Assembly: GCA_022494885.1 (NCBI GenBank)
Contig: JAGVSM010001133.1
Coordinates: 186,001 to 250,000, forward strand
DNA: 64,000 nucleotides
Direction: 5' to 3'
Source: Micrasema longulum
Taxonomy: Eukaryota > Arthropoda > Insecta > Trichoptera > Brachycentridae
Below the pieces are notes generated by a model. It searched no databases. It saw only the letters and a list, made by a program, of their open reading frames with translations, and was not told where the DNA came from. Each line of letters starts with the position of its first letter. Within the stretch, counting starts at the first letter, position 1. The translations under genes were made by a program, and so were the position numbers. Shown here piece after piece: positions 1 to 10,046 of this stretch.

Positions 1-1020
1 ATATTTAGGAAAGTTTCTTGCACACATAATCTTAGGCAGAATAAGAGCTCCTGTACTACAGATTCTGAGATTCAACCAAACTGGTTTTACTTCAAGTAAG
101 TTGTGCGGGGACTATATCCAGCAAAAGATTAATGAAATGACCTCAGCTCTTACGTCTTACTTCATTGAATACGAGAAAGCATTTGATTGTCCTCATCGAC
201 CATAACTCTGGAACATTCTCGATGTGTATAGAATTCTATCCAAGATCATTGCTGATATAAAGAACTCGACAAACACAACAATAATTATCCTGTGAGAATC
301 TGCAGCTCTTTGACAATTGTTTGGAGGTCTCCACTGGAGTAGGGCAAGGCTGTGTCCTTGCACAGTTCTTATTCATCATATTGATGGCATGATCTTATGT
401 AAATCAATACCACATAACCGAGGTATAGAAGTGAATTCCCCTTAAGTTGGGCAACTCTGAGTACGACGATGCTATTCTTCTCGAAAGGTTTATTGGTGAT
501 CTTCAGAAAATTATTGACAGACTGCAGAAAAACTATACCCAGTTTATGTGCAACAAATCCTGTCCTGACCCTGATCACCCTCCCTAATGGGCAGACTCAA
601 AAACGTCGACAGCTTAGGAGCAACTTTTAACACGATGCGTGCTGTCTGGAACTCGAGTCTATACTTGGTCAAAATGAAATGCTTATTATTCAACTCTCGT
701 ATAATGCCGGTACCTCCCATATGGGTGCGAATCCTGGTACCTTGTCAAAACTCAAAACACCATACTTCTGAATTTTGAGAGTAAGTGCTTGAAGAGAATA
801 TTAGGTCTAAAGTGGTTTAATGTCACTACCAACATTGAAATCTGAGAATGGAGGCCGAAGCCTCTTATAATATGCATTTTGAGGGTACAGCGGTGGATCT
901 GGCTTGGACTCCTGTTTCGGAAGCCTCAAGAGAGCCTTAACCCAATCTGCCTCTTCTTCATACTTGCGGGCTTCCGCCGTCCTGGAAGGCTGTCGATGAT
1001 GATCTTTCGGCTATTCTATA
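1..1020 (+). mobile_element. Non-LTR retrotransposon (LINE) reverse transcriptase remnant, truncated at the window edge
   Basis: The + strand carries reverse transcriptase motifs in the expected order. YFIEYEKAFD (from about 158) matches the first catalytic aspartate block. GVGQGCVL (about 336-359) matches the GVRQGC block. EYDDAILL (459-482) matches the YADD catalytic block with A changed to Y. A C-terminal stretch near 765-850 reads KCLKRILGLKWFN. These blocks lie in different frames with stops between them, so the copy is dead. In an intact element this protein would copy its own RNA at a nicked target. The 5' end lies outside the window, and the 3' part is interrupted at 1021 by a family A repeat; matching sequence may resume at 1285. 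The clade is unclear. Confidence 0.75.
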
Positions 1021-1284
1021 CGTTGCCTAGTGTGTAGGTGAAATAATTCAATAAATGAATCTCACCCGCATTTCAGCTCTTTAACTTCACAAACATCAAC
1101 TGATGAAAGAACTGAAGGAATATAGATGTTCGAATATAGGCAGCATGGTGAATGTTACACAGTGTGTAAAGTGGCCACTTAAACCAGCCATTGACAGGTC
1201 ATAAGCCCTGTAGATGCCTAAACTTCTATATTACCTTATCTTAAATGTTCTTCATCTCTGTTGTAATGTGTTAGCTATTCTATA
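1010..1284 (+). repeat. Family A repeat, copy 1, with 11 bp flanking duplication
   Basis: The body runs 1021-1273, from CGTTGCCTAGTGTGTAGG to TGTAATGTGTTA. It is flanked by the direct repeat GCTATTCTATA at 1010-1020 and 1274-1284. It contains the family hallmarks TCAGCTCTTTAACTTCACAA, ACACAGTGTGTAAAGTGG and TGACAGGTCATAAGCCCTG. The perfect 11 bp flank marks this as an insertion into the preceding LINE. This copy lacks the X module (TTGTCTACAAA...TTTGGACAAACTC) found beside other copies. Orientation + is defined here as the strand reading TGACAGGTCATAAGCC. Confidence 0.8.
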
Positions 1285-1792
1285 TATTCGGCGGAACTAA
1301 GGGATACTAGCTAGCTGGCTAGTGATAGTCTCCTGGAGGGGTATGGTGATGTCTGCATGCTCCACTTAGGATTGGATGTGGTAAAAGAAGAAATTGGATT
1401 TAAAATAGGTCTTTATTGATCTAATAACAGTTCAGCCATTTTATTATATAAACAGAAAATAGATTAAAAAGACCGATTAAAAAACAGACTGATGTGCCAT
1501 AAGGGGAATTTTGCAGGAGAGTCAAATAAATGCTGTTTTCCCTAATAAACAAGATAAAATTAAACAAATGTTTATAGTCACCAGTTTATCAGCATTTATT
1601 AAATGTGGTCAAAGAACCTCTAGCTTTGTGGTTTTATATAATTTAGTACAGAAAATCCATTTTTGCACACTCAAAGGGAAAATAACCCAGAGTAAAAATA
1701 GACTATTTCCTCATATTTTTTTACTCTTAAAACTAGTGACGAATCATTCTAAAAAAAAAAATCTAAAGCATTGCCAGTATCAAAAGTGTTTT

Positions 1793-1845
1793 GAGTATGT
1801 CTAAATGTTTGTAGACAAAGTCTCGTTTCACCCCCTAGGGCAGCG
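1793..1845 (-). repeat. Family A terminal module X, solo fragment
   Basis: The sequence GAGTATGTCTAAATGTTTGT followed by AGACAAAG and CACCCCCTAGG matches the reverse complement of the X module that borders other family A copies, such as the one at 40243. No body follows it, so this is a solo end. Confidence 0.6.
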
Positions 1846-1984
1846 ATCGGCGATTTGCGGCTGGCGGGCCAGATCAGTGAAGTGCTCGCAGGGCCAAAAG
1901 GAAGAGTACTGAATGGACCAAAGTAGTGCATCAGCCCGGCCGTTAATCAAGGATTTCATCAATTTTTTTCGCAGATCAGAATGT

Positions 1985-2350
1985 TCATGGTAAATAATAA
2001 TAATATTTGGCTGATTTATATAGTGCCATTTTTATGAAAAATCACCTCAAGGGCGCTTTACAATTGTATACTTAAACTTACATTCTAAGCTCAAGGGAAA
2101 TATTATGTTTTCTGATTTTAATTTGAGAGTATGTTAAACTAAAGAAGTGAGATTTTAGTCGAGATCTGAACCGACTGGGACTGTCGATGGTTCGTAAGTT
2201 TGAAGGCGATTAGTTCCAGGCTAAGGGGCCGGCAACGGCAAAAGCACGATCTCCGAATCTAGTGTTTAGGGATGCCGGATTTCGACAAATTTTTCTCTAC
2301 CTGAATACTTTACTCTTGGGAGTAGATTTTCTTTGACATGTATTTTCCCT
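1985..2350 (-). mobile_element. CR1/L2-like LINE 3' end, degraded
   Basis: The minus strand reads RFGDRAFAVAGPLAWN, a stop, then SPSNLRTIDS and FRSRLKSHFF. This is the conserved C-terminal block of CR1/L2-type reverse transcriptase proteins. Downstream on the minus strand is the typical 3' end: CAATTGTAAAGCGCCC, TGAGGTGATTTTTCAT, a short gap, then an (ATT)n-like tail at about 1995-2010. It is closely related to the + strand copy at 5145-5470. An in-frame stop and a truncated 5' side make it inactive. Confidence 0.8.
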
Positions 2351-3419
2351 AATACAATAGTCCATTTCCTAAAGGGATTTGAATACTGTCCAGCAAAGCT
2401 TGTGTTTTATTCTCTCTGGGTTTTTCAACCAGTGCAAATCTCGAAGATTTTAGGAGATGTGAGAATATTTTTTTACTCTCGTAAAAAGCCTTTTGCTGCT
2501 GCATGATAAAGAGTGTTGTAGTCAGCAGGTTTTGTATTGAAATGCTGTTTCAAATTGTATTCTTTCATAACAGCAGTAGGGAAATATCACCTTTTTTTAC
2601 CATTGGGAAATCACACACTACGAATACAGATAAAAATATATGAAATGAATTTAGAATAATTAATTGTGTTTTCAAAATCAATATGGAAATTGTGGAGAAA
2701 TGTTTTCATACATAAATGTAAAAAAGAAATTGTAAAAAAATATTTCACTAGAAAAACGCGATATGTTTGGCATTGATAGTTGTGACGTCAAGATTCTTGA
2801 CGATGTTTCATAAAAAATTTTATGGTTAGAAACAAAGTTGAAAATAAACCTGAACCGTGACGTATTATGGGCGTGGCCAATGCAAAGACCGTTTTTGCGG
2901 GAATTCAAATATTACAAATGTAAAAATACTTTTTATGCTACTAATAAGTAGCAATTTTTTTTACTGGACTTTTTCATAGATCTTTATTACTTTAAAAATG
3001 TTTAAAAATATATTTTATATTTCCCTATTATGTTACAAACAATTTCTTGATTTTTGTGAAATCTAAAATACTTTTTTTTAGTATACTTTTTTACACGGAC
3101 AGCCTAGAATATATCCACCATGTAAAAATGGTATTTGAACATTAGAAATTAGAATCTAAATGGTATTTACGTCTAACACTGAGCTGATGTGATAGAATAG
3201 TCTTGTAATTTTATCTATAACTTGTACGTATTGTTTCAAATCACACGATCTTGTCGCCGTGTGGGTAAAAAAAACTTGCTATGTGTCATGGTTTGAACCT
3301 CTCACAACAAAGTAATTGATCAACAAACGCGTGAAATAAGAGATTTACAAAAAAAACGTATCAATTTATGTGAAGACAAAATAACGTGAGTTATCTCGTA
3401 GACTTTTTTACTAGTTTGA

Positions 3420-3731
3420 TTCAATTCGACGGATTATTTGACGCGTTCGGCGCAAGGCGTGCAGCACATAGAACCTTTTTCTACACGGGAATTCACAATT
3501 CAGTTTGAGTTGGTTTTCGTAGAGGCTTGCACGCGCGTCCGCGTTCTTTGTTTTTCGTGTCCTGTGATCTATCTAATCAGTTACAATAAAATAATACCGG
3601 TATCAATTGCATAACGATAAAACACAATTATTCCATCGTGTAATCCGCAAGAACCGTGCCTGTGTGACTCTCGTCCTTGTGCTAATAATCTTTATGACAG
3701 CGAGTTGTACAGTCGAATGTGAACAGTGAAC
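3420..3731 (+). promoter_or_regulatory. Candidate promoter and 5' UTR of the gene starting at 3732
   Basis: This stretch is richer in CpG than its surroundings (GACGCGTTCGGCGCAAGG at about 3440, GCACGCGCGTCCGCG at about 3529). It contains two matches to the insect initiator TCAGTT, at 3500-3505 and about 3576. No clear TATA box sits 25-35 bp upstream of either. A 5' UTR of about 150-230 bases would contain short upstream ATGs, one of which (ATGTGA at about 3718) stops at once. The assignment depends on the exon call and is inference. Confidence 0.35.
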
Positions 3732-3794
3732 ATGGCAGACCCAACAAAACTGACAAGCGAGGAAACCGCCGAAATAAGAGAACAATTTTCGCAG
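3732..3794 (+). CDS. Candidate first coding exon of an EF-hand protein (plastin/fimbrin-like?)
   Basis: The ATG lies in a good start context (GTGAACATGGCAG) and opens exactly 21 codons: MADPTKLTSEE, then TAEI, then REQFSQ. The exon ends in phase 0 at TCGCAG|GTTTGT, a good splice donor. N-termini of the form 'xLTxEExAEIREQF' followed by an EF-hand loop are typical of calmodulin-superfamily proteins. Vertebrate plastins start similarly and may share an intron near this point (from memory). The EF-hand loop itself would lie in exon 2, which I cannot find in the window. The alternatives are another EF-hand protein or a chance reading frame. The upstream CpG-rich stretch supports a real gene start. 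Confidence 0.42.
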
Positions 3795-5030
3795 GTTTGT
3801 GTGTATAATTACGTTAAATTATAACCAGTCGCCTTTCGGCGACCCCGATTCGAGGATCAAAGTCCATTTTGAGAATATATCTCGCGCAGGATTTGCGATT
3901 ATCGGCAAAACATGGCATGTCTGCGTCGCGCCGAGTTTGAAACCCTTTGCCGAATTTGCGTCTCGGAATATCGATTCGCCCTTCGAAAAGAGTCCAAAAC
4001 CGCAAAAACTCAAACAGTATTATTTTGAACATACCTTTTGAGTGTACACGGATATTTTGACAGTTTTTACCTTGCTAAATTCGCCGTGTTTCAATTGTTT
4101 TCGTCTAGGTGGGAGTGGCTGAAATTACAAGACTTTGTCGCCGCATTTTGCTTGTCCCGTCATTTTTGTGGCCGAATTTCGCAATTTGTGACTTGGCTCG
4201 ACTTCTCTGTTCCTTATATGGGCTTCATTTTGCATTCACGGCACTTTTAATCCGGCTGCGTCACAATTATTTCGCAAAACAACTCTAGGGATTCTTCGCA
4301 TTCTCCAGTAATTCAATATGCAACAGAAGCATGCGATGTTGTCATTTGTCAACTGATTTAAAAATGGAACGCATTGTATTGTCTTATTTAAAAAATAATT
4401 TATGGCGACCACGGAATATGGTCTCTCAAAAGTTGATTAAACTTTCAATTGTTAAAAGAAATAAATGTATACAGCATACTAGGTATTCATCGAAATTTAT
4501 TTATGAACACGCAGTCTTTTACCTTAAAAAAATACATATTTAAAATAATATAAACACTTCAATATAATGTGAAAAACTTAAAAATTAAATTGAAAACTAT
4601 TATGTTGCATAAATACTATATATTTATTACACAGCAGTATTGTATAAAGAAAATATTTAGATGTAAAAAAATAATTAAACAACGTGTGCAGATAAAATTT
4701 TAAAAGAAAAAGAATTTACATAAATACATTTATTTTTTTTACTTATTCGTTTTTTCCACACGATAAAAACAATGATTAATAATAAAAATAATGTGACCTC
4801 ACTGGGGTTACCCGTGCCGAGGAAACTTAACAATATACTTTTTTTTAAAATATATTTTTACATTTGAGAATATACAAAGAAGACTAAATATACGGAGATA
4901 GTTAACAAAATGTTCAGATCGTTTTATACACAACGTATTTATGTTTGTATTTCATTTATGTATACCTATATCATTAACATTTGAAAACGCACAATAAAAG
5001 AACAAAAACATAACATTAACTATACATGTG
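3795..5030 (+). other. Candidate start of first intron; no other feature seen
   Basis: After the GTTTGT donor the sequence stays CpG-rich until about 4330, then becomes very AT-rich. Overlapping open frames exist on both strands at 3799-4041, but they lack any recognisable domain and fit the open-frame bias of CpG-rich intron or promoter DNA. Nothing else is supported here. Confidence 0.3.
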
Positions 5031-5144
5031 TGGAGCAGTTGATTCAATATTGGTTTTGGCGAATGAGACAATCCATTTTACTTTACCCAGCTCCACTATC
5101 CAATTTTTTATAGCCTTTTTGAACATTTTCTCGTTACTAATTGT

Positions 5145-5470
5145 TTTAACGCACAGTGGAAGTAGGTGAAATCCGGCGCTCCCCAAACACTAGTTTTGGA
5201 GATCGTGCTTTTGCGGCTGCCGGCCCCTCTGCCTGGAACCAATTGCCTTCAAACTTACGAATCATCGACAGTCTCAGTCAGTTCAGATCCCAACTAAAAT
5301 CCCACTTCTTTAGACATCATACCCTCAATTTTAAATCTGGAAATATAATATATCACTTTAGTTTAGTTAGCATGTAAGTTTAGGCATACAATTGTAAAGC
5401 GCGCTTGAGGTGATTTTTCACAAAAATGGCGCTATATAAATCAGTCAATATTATTATTATTATTTGACCT
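5145..5470 (+). mobile_element. CR1/L2-like LINE 3' end
   Basis: The frame from 5156 to 5377 encodes 73 residues, including TSFGDRAFAAAGPSAWNQLP, SNLRIIDSLSQ and FRSQLKSHFFRHH. This is the conserved C-terminal tail of CR1/L2-type reverse transcriptases. It is followed by the characteristic 3' UTR: AATTGTAAAGCGCGCTTGAG, AAATGGCGCTATATAAATCA, then an (ATT)n tail at about 5445-5465. The copy is 5'-truncated, as is usual for LINEs. It is nearly collinear with the inverted copy at 1985-2350 but keeps an open frame, so it is probably younger. Confidence 0.85.
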
Positions 5471-5868
5471 TTGTCATTTTCATCTTGTATTATACAAACA
5501 TTAAAAAAATGCAAAAATGATAATAATATTATGAAATAATGTTTTGAATAAGTGCGTACTACTCAGGATTTTTAAAAAAGTGCTTTAGTGTACAGGACCA
5601 AGGCCCGGTTGTCTATTAGTATTAATAAAAAATCTAAAGTAATAGTAATAATTTAAAAAATTATTAAATTATTTTGTATGTAAATACGCGAGATAAAAGC
5701 TTTTTCTACGGCTGCAAGAGCGTTAGGAATAGCAGCCCTGGTGATCCTGCTTCTAAGGTAAACAAACTCGCGTCTTTCAGAGTTGCTCCTAACGTTACTT
5801 CATTTATGTGCTGCTCATTACGGGCCACAGTACATACTTAACAGTTAAATACCATATTTTATTTAAAA

Positions 5869-5955
5869 TTATCTTTCAATAAAAAAAGGTGTCGCTTTGC
5901 CATATTTATTACAATATTTAGGAACAGCTAGCCCTTCCATTTTAGTTTGTTTGTA
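5869..5955 (-). mobile_element. LINE C-terminal fragment (same type as 9360 and 28104)
   Basis: The minus strand reads KMEGLAVPKYCNKYGKAT, matching GLVVPKVCNK at 9360-9803 and MEGHAVSRYCNKYGKKT at 28104-28415. It is a short piece of a reverse transcriptase C-terminus, with no upstream domain left. It abuts the terminal-inverted-repeat element that starts near 5964. Confidence 0.55.
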
Positions 5956-6153
5956 CTTTTTAACCCTATAGTCCTTAAAATATAGCTTGATTAGAATGAC
6001 AGTTGTCAGCAAAAGTGATGACATAACTTTGTAGTAACGTCTAAGGAGTGATTTATATTGACACACGAAAAATCATTCGTATCTGGCATGTTAATTAATT
6101 TTTTCAATTCAATGCTTGACATATAAATCAACATAAATATATAAAATCAGCCA

Positions 6154-6425
6154 ATTATAACAGGGATGGAGAATACCTAAAATAAGGGAATATGGAAGTC
6201 TAGGCATTTACAGGGCTTATGACCTGTCATTGGCTGGTTTAAGTGGCTACTTTACACACTGTGTAATATTCACCATTTTGCCTATGTTTGAACATCCATA
6301 TTTCTTCAATTCTTCCATTTGTTGATTTTAGTGAAGTTAAAGAGCTGAAACCTTTATTGTTGTAAATATATTCATCTGACTGAATTATTTCACACACTAG
6401 GCAACGCCTGAAAACAATTTTCCAA
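6154..6425 (-). repeat. Family A repeat, copy 2
   Basis: The order on the + strand is ACAGGGATGGAGAATACC, CAGGGCTTATGACCTGTCAT, TTTACACACTGTGTAA, AAGAGCTGAAACCTTTAT, then CTAGGCAACGCCTGAAAA. This is the complete body in reverse. Its junction with the flanking sequence at about 6150 (AAAATCAGCC) is shared with the copy at 20195-20455, suggesting the two were amplified as part of one larger unit. Confidence 0.8.
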
Positions 6426-6440
6426 TTTCAATTCTCAATT

Positions 6441-6607
6441 CAAACCAGCCAATGACAGGTCATAAGCCCTGTAAATGCCTAGACTTCCATATACCCTTAT
6501 TTTCGATGTTCTCCATCCCTGTTGTAATTTGTTAATCTTAATGACTCCCGAGGGGGTGAAATCCAGTCTTTTGTCTATGAACATTTGGACAAACTCAAAT
6601 ATTGTAA
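6441..6607 (+). repeat. Family A 3' half plus module X, copy 3
   Basis: It starts inside the body at AAACCAGCCAATGACAGG. It runs through TCTCCATCCCTGTTG and GACTCCCGAGGGGGTGAAAT, and ends with the X module ATTTGGACAAACTCAAATAT. It shows that X directly follows the body end in this subfamily. It lies head-to-head with copy 2. Confidence 0.75.
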
Positions 6608-7197
6608 TATAAAATCTGCTTTAAAACTAAAATAAACCTTATTATTAACGACGTTCCTACGAGGTTAGGTCATTTTGTTAAAATGTTAGAGATGGGACGA
6701 ATTGATCAATGTAAATCGATCGAATAAAAAATAATTCATTTCTTGTTGTTCATAAAAAAAAAAAAAAATTGTCTTATTTTTTTGTAAATAATTGTCTTAA
6801 ACACACTATAATAGGCTTGTTTTTGCGTTTTTACATCAATTTCCGAAAACCGAGTTTCATGTTTGCATGAAAAAACTGATAAAATCGATTTGATCGGTAC
6901 ATGGTCATTGATCAGTAATTTCCCATCACTATTGACATTAGTTTGACAGCTGTCATTTTAATCAAGCTATATTTTATTTATTTTTACGTAAATGGCATAA
7001 ATTGCCTTTAATATATATTGAACATAAATATGAAAAAAAAAACATATATAAATACATAATAAAAAATTATAAAATTGCATAACTATAACAATAGTAACAA
7101 GTAGGTAAATACACATAAGCAACCAAAAATATTAACGAAATAAATACATAAATATGAAAAAACAAAAAAAAGAAAAACATTTTTAAATATAAAGAAA

Positions 7198-7540
7198 AGT
7201 TTAAGAATAATATTGCGAGAGAAAAAAAGAAATCAGACTTGTTTTATAACTATCAAGTCCAGAACCAAATATATCAGCCTTGTCCTCATACTGGTTGCCA
7301 TATCTATGGAGCCCAGGGATAGGCGAGTGTATGTGATAGTTGGTTCTAGAACTTGCAGAACAAAAAGGAGATCTGTGGCGGGTATGTCGACCAGGTACAC
7401 GGAAACACACCAACTCCAGAAAATCGGGACAGTTAATGAATGAATTGATCACTTTATAAAGTAATATTAGGTCAGTTAGGATTCTTCTATCAGAAAGTCT
7501 TAAAATATTTGCTGAAGATAACAATTAATTGTAATTATAT
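7198..7540 (-). mobile_element. LINE reverse transcriptase C-terminus (jockey/CR1 type)
   Basis: A minus-strand frame of 107 residues (7201-7524) reads LSDRRILTDLILLYKVIN, NCPDFLELVCFRVPGR and RTNYHIHSPIPGLHRYGN. The pattern RRxxxDLxxLYKIxN, then VPxR, then RTNxxxxSPIxR is the C-terminal region of many insect non-LTR elements. All catalytic blocks are missing, so it is 5'-truncated. The AT-rich stretch below 7198 has no clear polyA tail. Confidence 0.7.
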
Positions 7541-7858
7541 TTTAAGGACCATAGATTCATAATCACACGTCTCATACACTCTCAAGTAATAAAACTATTA
7601 CAGCGCGCGGCGTGCAATGCGCATGGAATATCGCAATAGTCATGCCTAGCATGCTCTGAATATTTTTTTAATGTTTTAATTTCAAATAAAAGTTCTTTCA
7701 AATTAATCTATGTAGATTTTTTCAATGTCTCCCGTAATAATGGAATTAGGTGACCTTAAAAGTAAGGTGTATCAGAGACATGTTTATGTACAATGTAACC
7801 CTAAATATAGTTTATGAATCTAGGTTTTAGTGGGATCCACTATATCTTGTCTATGAAC

Positions 7859-8679
7859 GCTCGGACCACAGAATTAAGAATAGTCCAGAAACCGCATACG
7901 CACATCAAACAGAAGGCGACTCAACTACTCATAAATGCGTAGGTTTACATTTTGATCCATTAGTTTCTTTGTAGACGTCGCTCAGTACGCAACTCCTGAT
8001 TTGAATTCAACTATGCCGTGTTGTGTCCTTTTAAAGTGAAGAAATACTGCTAGGATCTTAAAGAAACAGGATGCAATCACATTTCATGCGTAATAAGCTA
8101 ATGAATGTGCATATAACAAATGCATTACTTAAAAATTAAATTATTTTTCCATCTGTCAGATTGTCGAAAAAACAAAATGGAAATTTCGTTAGTGTTGCCA
8201 GGGTAGTAAATTTTGTACCCTACTTTGCTCATCTAATGAGAGAATTAATGAAAATTGAATCTCGAATTAAACAACGCTGTGGTGGACGTTTGACCGACAT
8301 TATCTTCAACACATCAAATATTATTTGACATGATATAAAAATATCCGTTGCATGTCAAATAAAATTTGTTTTATATTTTAAGTTCAATGTTCATTAATTC
8401 AAGTACTCTTATTATATGACCCTTTATTTATCTACTATGTTGTGTCAATCAATGTTTCCGCATGCACAATAAAATTTTAGAGAAATTAACAGATTGATTT
8501 TTTTTTACCTTACATTTGTGTTATGGTTATATTCTTCGCGATCTGGCAATATTACCCGGTTATTTTAAGTATGCGCGCGGCGAAAGTGTGTCTAAGTGGG
8601 GGAATTATCGGACACAGTGCGATGTATTCAAATATGATTCTACGCTCCTCTGGACTATTCTTAATTCTATGGCTCGGAC
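7859..8679 (+). mobile_element. P-like non-autonomous DNA transposon, copy 1 (805 bp) with 8 bp target duplication
   Basis: The element spans 7867-8671. Its ends are inverted: CACAGAATTAAGAATAGTCC at the left and GGACTATTCTTAATTCTATG at the right. A perfect 8 bp duplication, GCTCGGAC, flanks it at 7859-7866 and 8672-8679. P elements make 8 bp duplications, prefer GC-rich targets of this kind, and have ends starting with CA. Inside, an ATG at 8013 opens MPCCVLLK, then a stop. Related copies continue into a THAP-type zinc-finger start (C-x4-C, then ITFH). The transposase core is missing, so this copy would depend on a source element elsewhere. Confidence 0.8.
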
Positions 8680-9003
8680 ATTTAAAACATCTCAAAATTC
8701 GCCAAAATGCAGCAGATTTTTGGCTTTGGCATTGGCTTGATTGGATTATTAATATGTGCACGAATTATAGAATCGTTGCGAGTTGTGTTTTAATAATTAT
8801 AATACGTATTCAATATGTATTTTAAGTAAGATAGACATTCATGGAACATTAATTAAAATGTACGCAATGTTCATTTGGTTAAGTGTTCTAACAAAAGCCT
8901 AACTCAATACAAAGCGAATGCGGATGTTGACAAGATATATTATCTCAACAAACGATGGAAAATCTTCCGGAAAAGGAATATTGTGTAAGTCTAGACGCGA
9001 ATA

Positions 9004-9028
9004 AGTAATTACCAGCGACCGGTTTTTT
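9004..9028 (-). repeat. Penelope-like GAAACCGGTCGCTGG motif fragment
   Basis: The + strand reads AATTACCAGCGACCGG followed by a poly-T run. Its reverse complement resembles the conserved segment GAAACCGGTCxGTG in the foldback at 11611-11800 and the motifs at 42236 and 43640. Only the motif remains. Confidence 0.3.
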
Positions 9029-9359
9029 TTTTTTTTATTTAATAGCATAATTATACATTTTTACAATTAAAAAAAATTTTACTTGTTATATTTTTACTAA
9101 AACTAAAATCCCACCAAGCCACTTTTTGTAGCTTGTTGGTGAAGATTATATTTATACTGACTTAATAATAGTATTTACATTTATAAAAACAATGAATAAC
9201 ATATAAAAATTAACAGCCGGAAAGATCAGAATAAACATGTTTATACAAATAATAATACTCGTATATAAATGTATTTTTTAAATACAAGAAAATATATGAA
9301 AAATTAAAATATTTACACCTAAGCTACTATTCAAATATAAACTCTTGATCGAGTAGCCA

Positions 9360-9805
9360 CTCTCTTATTTTGCTCTTGTTACAATGTGAGTTAAATTTAA
9401 GTTCTTTTGGTAATAAATTAAAAATTCTAGGTACCAAATATTTGAGAGTTCTATTTCCCTATTTATTACATACTTTTGGTACTACCAAGCCATCATTAGA
9501 CGTGAAGCGTGTATTACGATTATGTTTGAGAGGAAACTTGAATGTATTACTATTAAATTGTTCCAAAATGATGCAAAGCCACAGTAGTCCTCGAACAGGC
9601 AGAGTTTTGATTGTTTTGTACAGGAGATCATTATTACTTCTTTGTTCGTAAATCTCTGCAGGTACAATTCGCTTAGCTATAGAAAACTGTAGACCCTGGA
9701 TCATTTTAATATTAGTTTTAGTCGAACGTCCCCACGACTTTATACCATATCTTATTATTGATTCTACTAAAGAAAAAATAATAATTTTAAGAGTGATGTT
9801 CATCC
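9360..9805 (-). mobile_element. LINE reverse transcriptase C-terminus
   Basis: A minus-strand frame of 114 residues (9459-9803) reads SIIRYGIKSWGRSTKTNIK, then LQFSIAKRIVP, LLYKTIKTLPVRGLL and GLVVPKVCNK. In another frame below 9480 it continues as RTLKYLVPRIFNLLP. The order RYGIxxWG, LPV, VPKxxNKYG, IFNLLP is typical of CR1/jockey-type C-termini. A frameshift and the lack of catalytic blocks mark it as a dead, 5'-truncated copy. Related tails occur at 5869 and 28104. Confidence 0.75.
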
Positions 9806-9865
9806 CTTTCGCTACACTGACTTGTTGGTATATTTATTATAAAATTAAATGTATTAAAAGTATAT

Positions 9866-10043
9866 CAGGGCCCGTATTACAATAGCTAGTTAATGTTATC
9901 TTCAATTTTATCTGCAAAGTAAAATTAAATTTTCAGCATGAAAAATAGATCACATATTCACATTTTCGTACACAAATATCGATTTTACTTTATACCGACT
10001 CGATATGTACCGATGAAGAAAGCGTTTGTTATCGCGGCCCGGG
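9866..10043. mobile_element. Short GGGCC-ended inverted-repeat element (MITE-like)
   Basis: The left end CAGGGCCCGTATTACAATAG and the right end TTGTTATCGCGGCCCGG are inverted relatives. The sub-terminal ATCTTCA and TGAAGA blocks also pair. TATC precedes the left end and follows the right end, a possible short target duplication. It lies directly beside the larger GGGCC element at 10047 and shares end sequence with it. Confidence 0.55.
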
Positions 10044-10046
10044 TAT

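Larger units (their letters stand above)
5964..6990. mobile_element. Terminal-inverted-repeat element E, with family A sequence inside
   Basis: The left end reads CTATAGTCCTTAAAATATAG, then CTTGATTAGAATGACAGTTGTC. The right end at about 6950-6985 reads GACAGCTGTCATTTTAATCA, then AGCTATATTTTA. These are inverted versions of each other over about 30 bp. Similar ends recur at about 20590-20640 and 27123-27165. Two oppositely oriented family A segments sit inside (6154-6425 and 6441-6607). No coding remnant was recognised and no target duplication is obvious. It could be a DNA transposon derivative; the superfamily is unknown. Confidence 0.5.

Noticed and set aside
1511..1804. 97-residue open frame on the + strand
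   Set aside because: Ends inside a poly-A run and family A module X; no protein signature.
3799..4041. Overlapping open frames of 64-80 residues on both strands
   Set aside because: They coincide with CpG-rich DNA that lacks stops in several frames, show no domain, and lie directly after a good splice donor.
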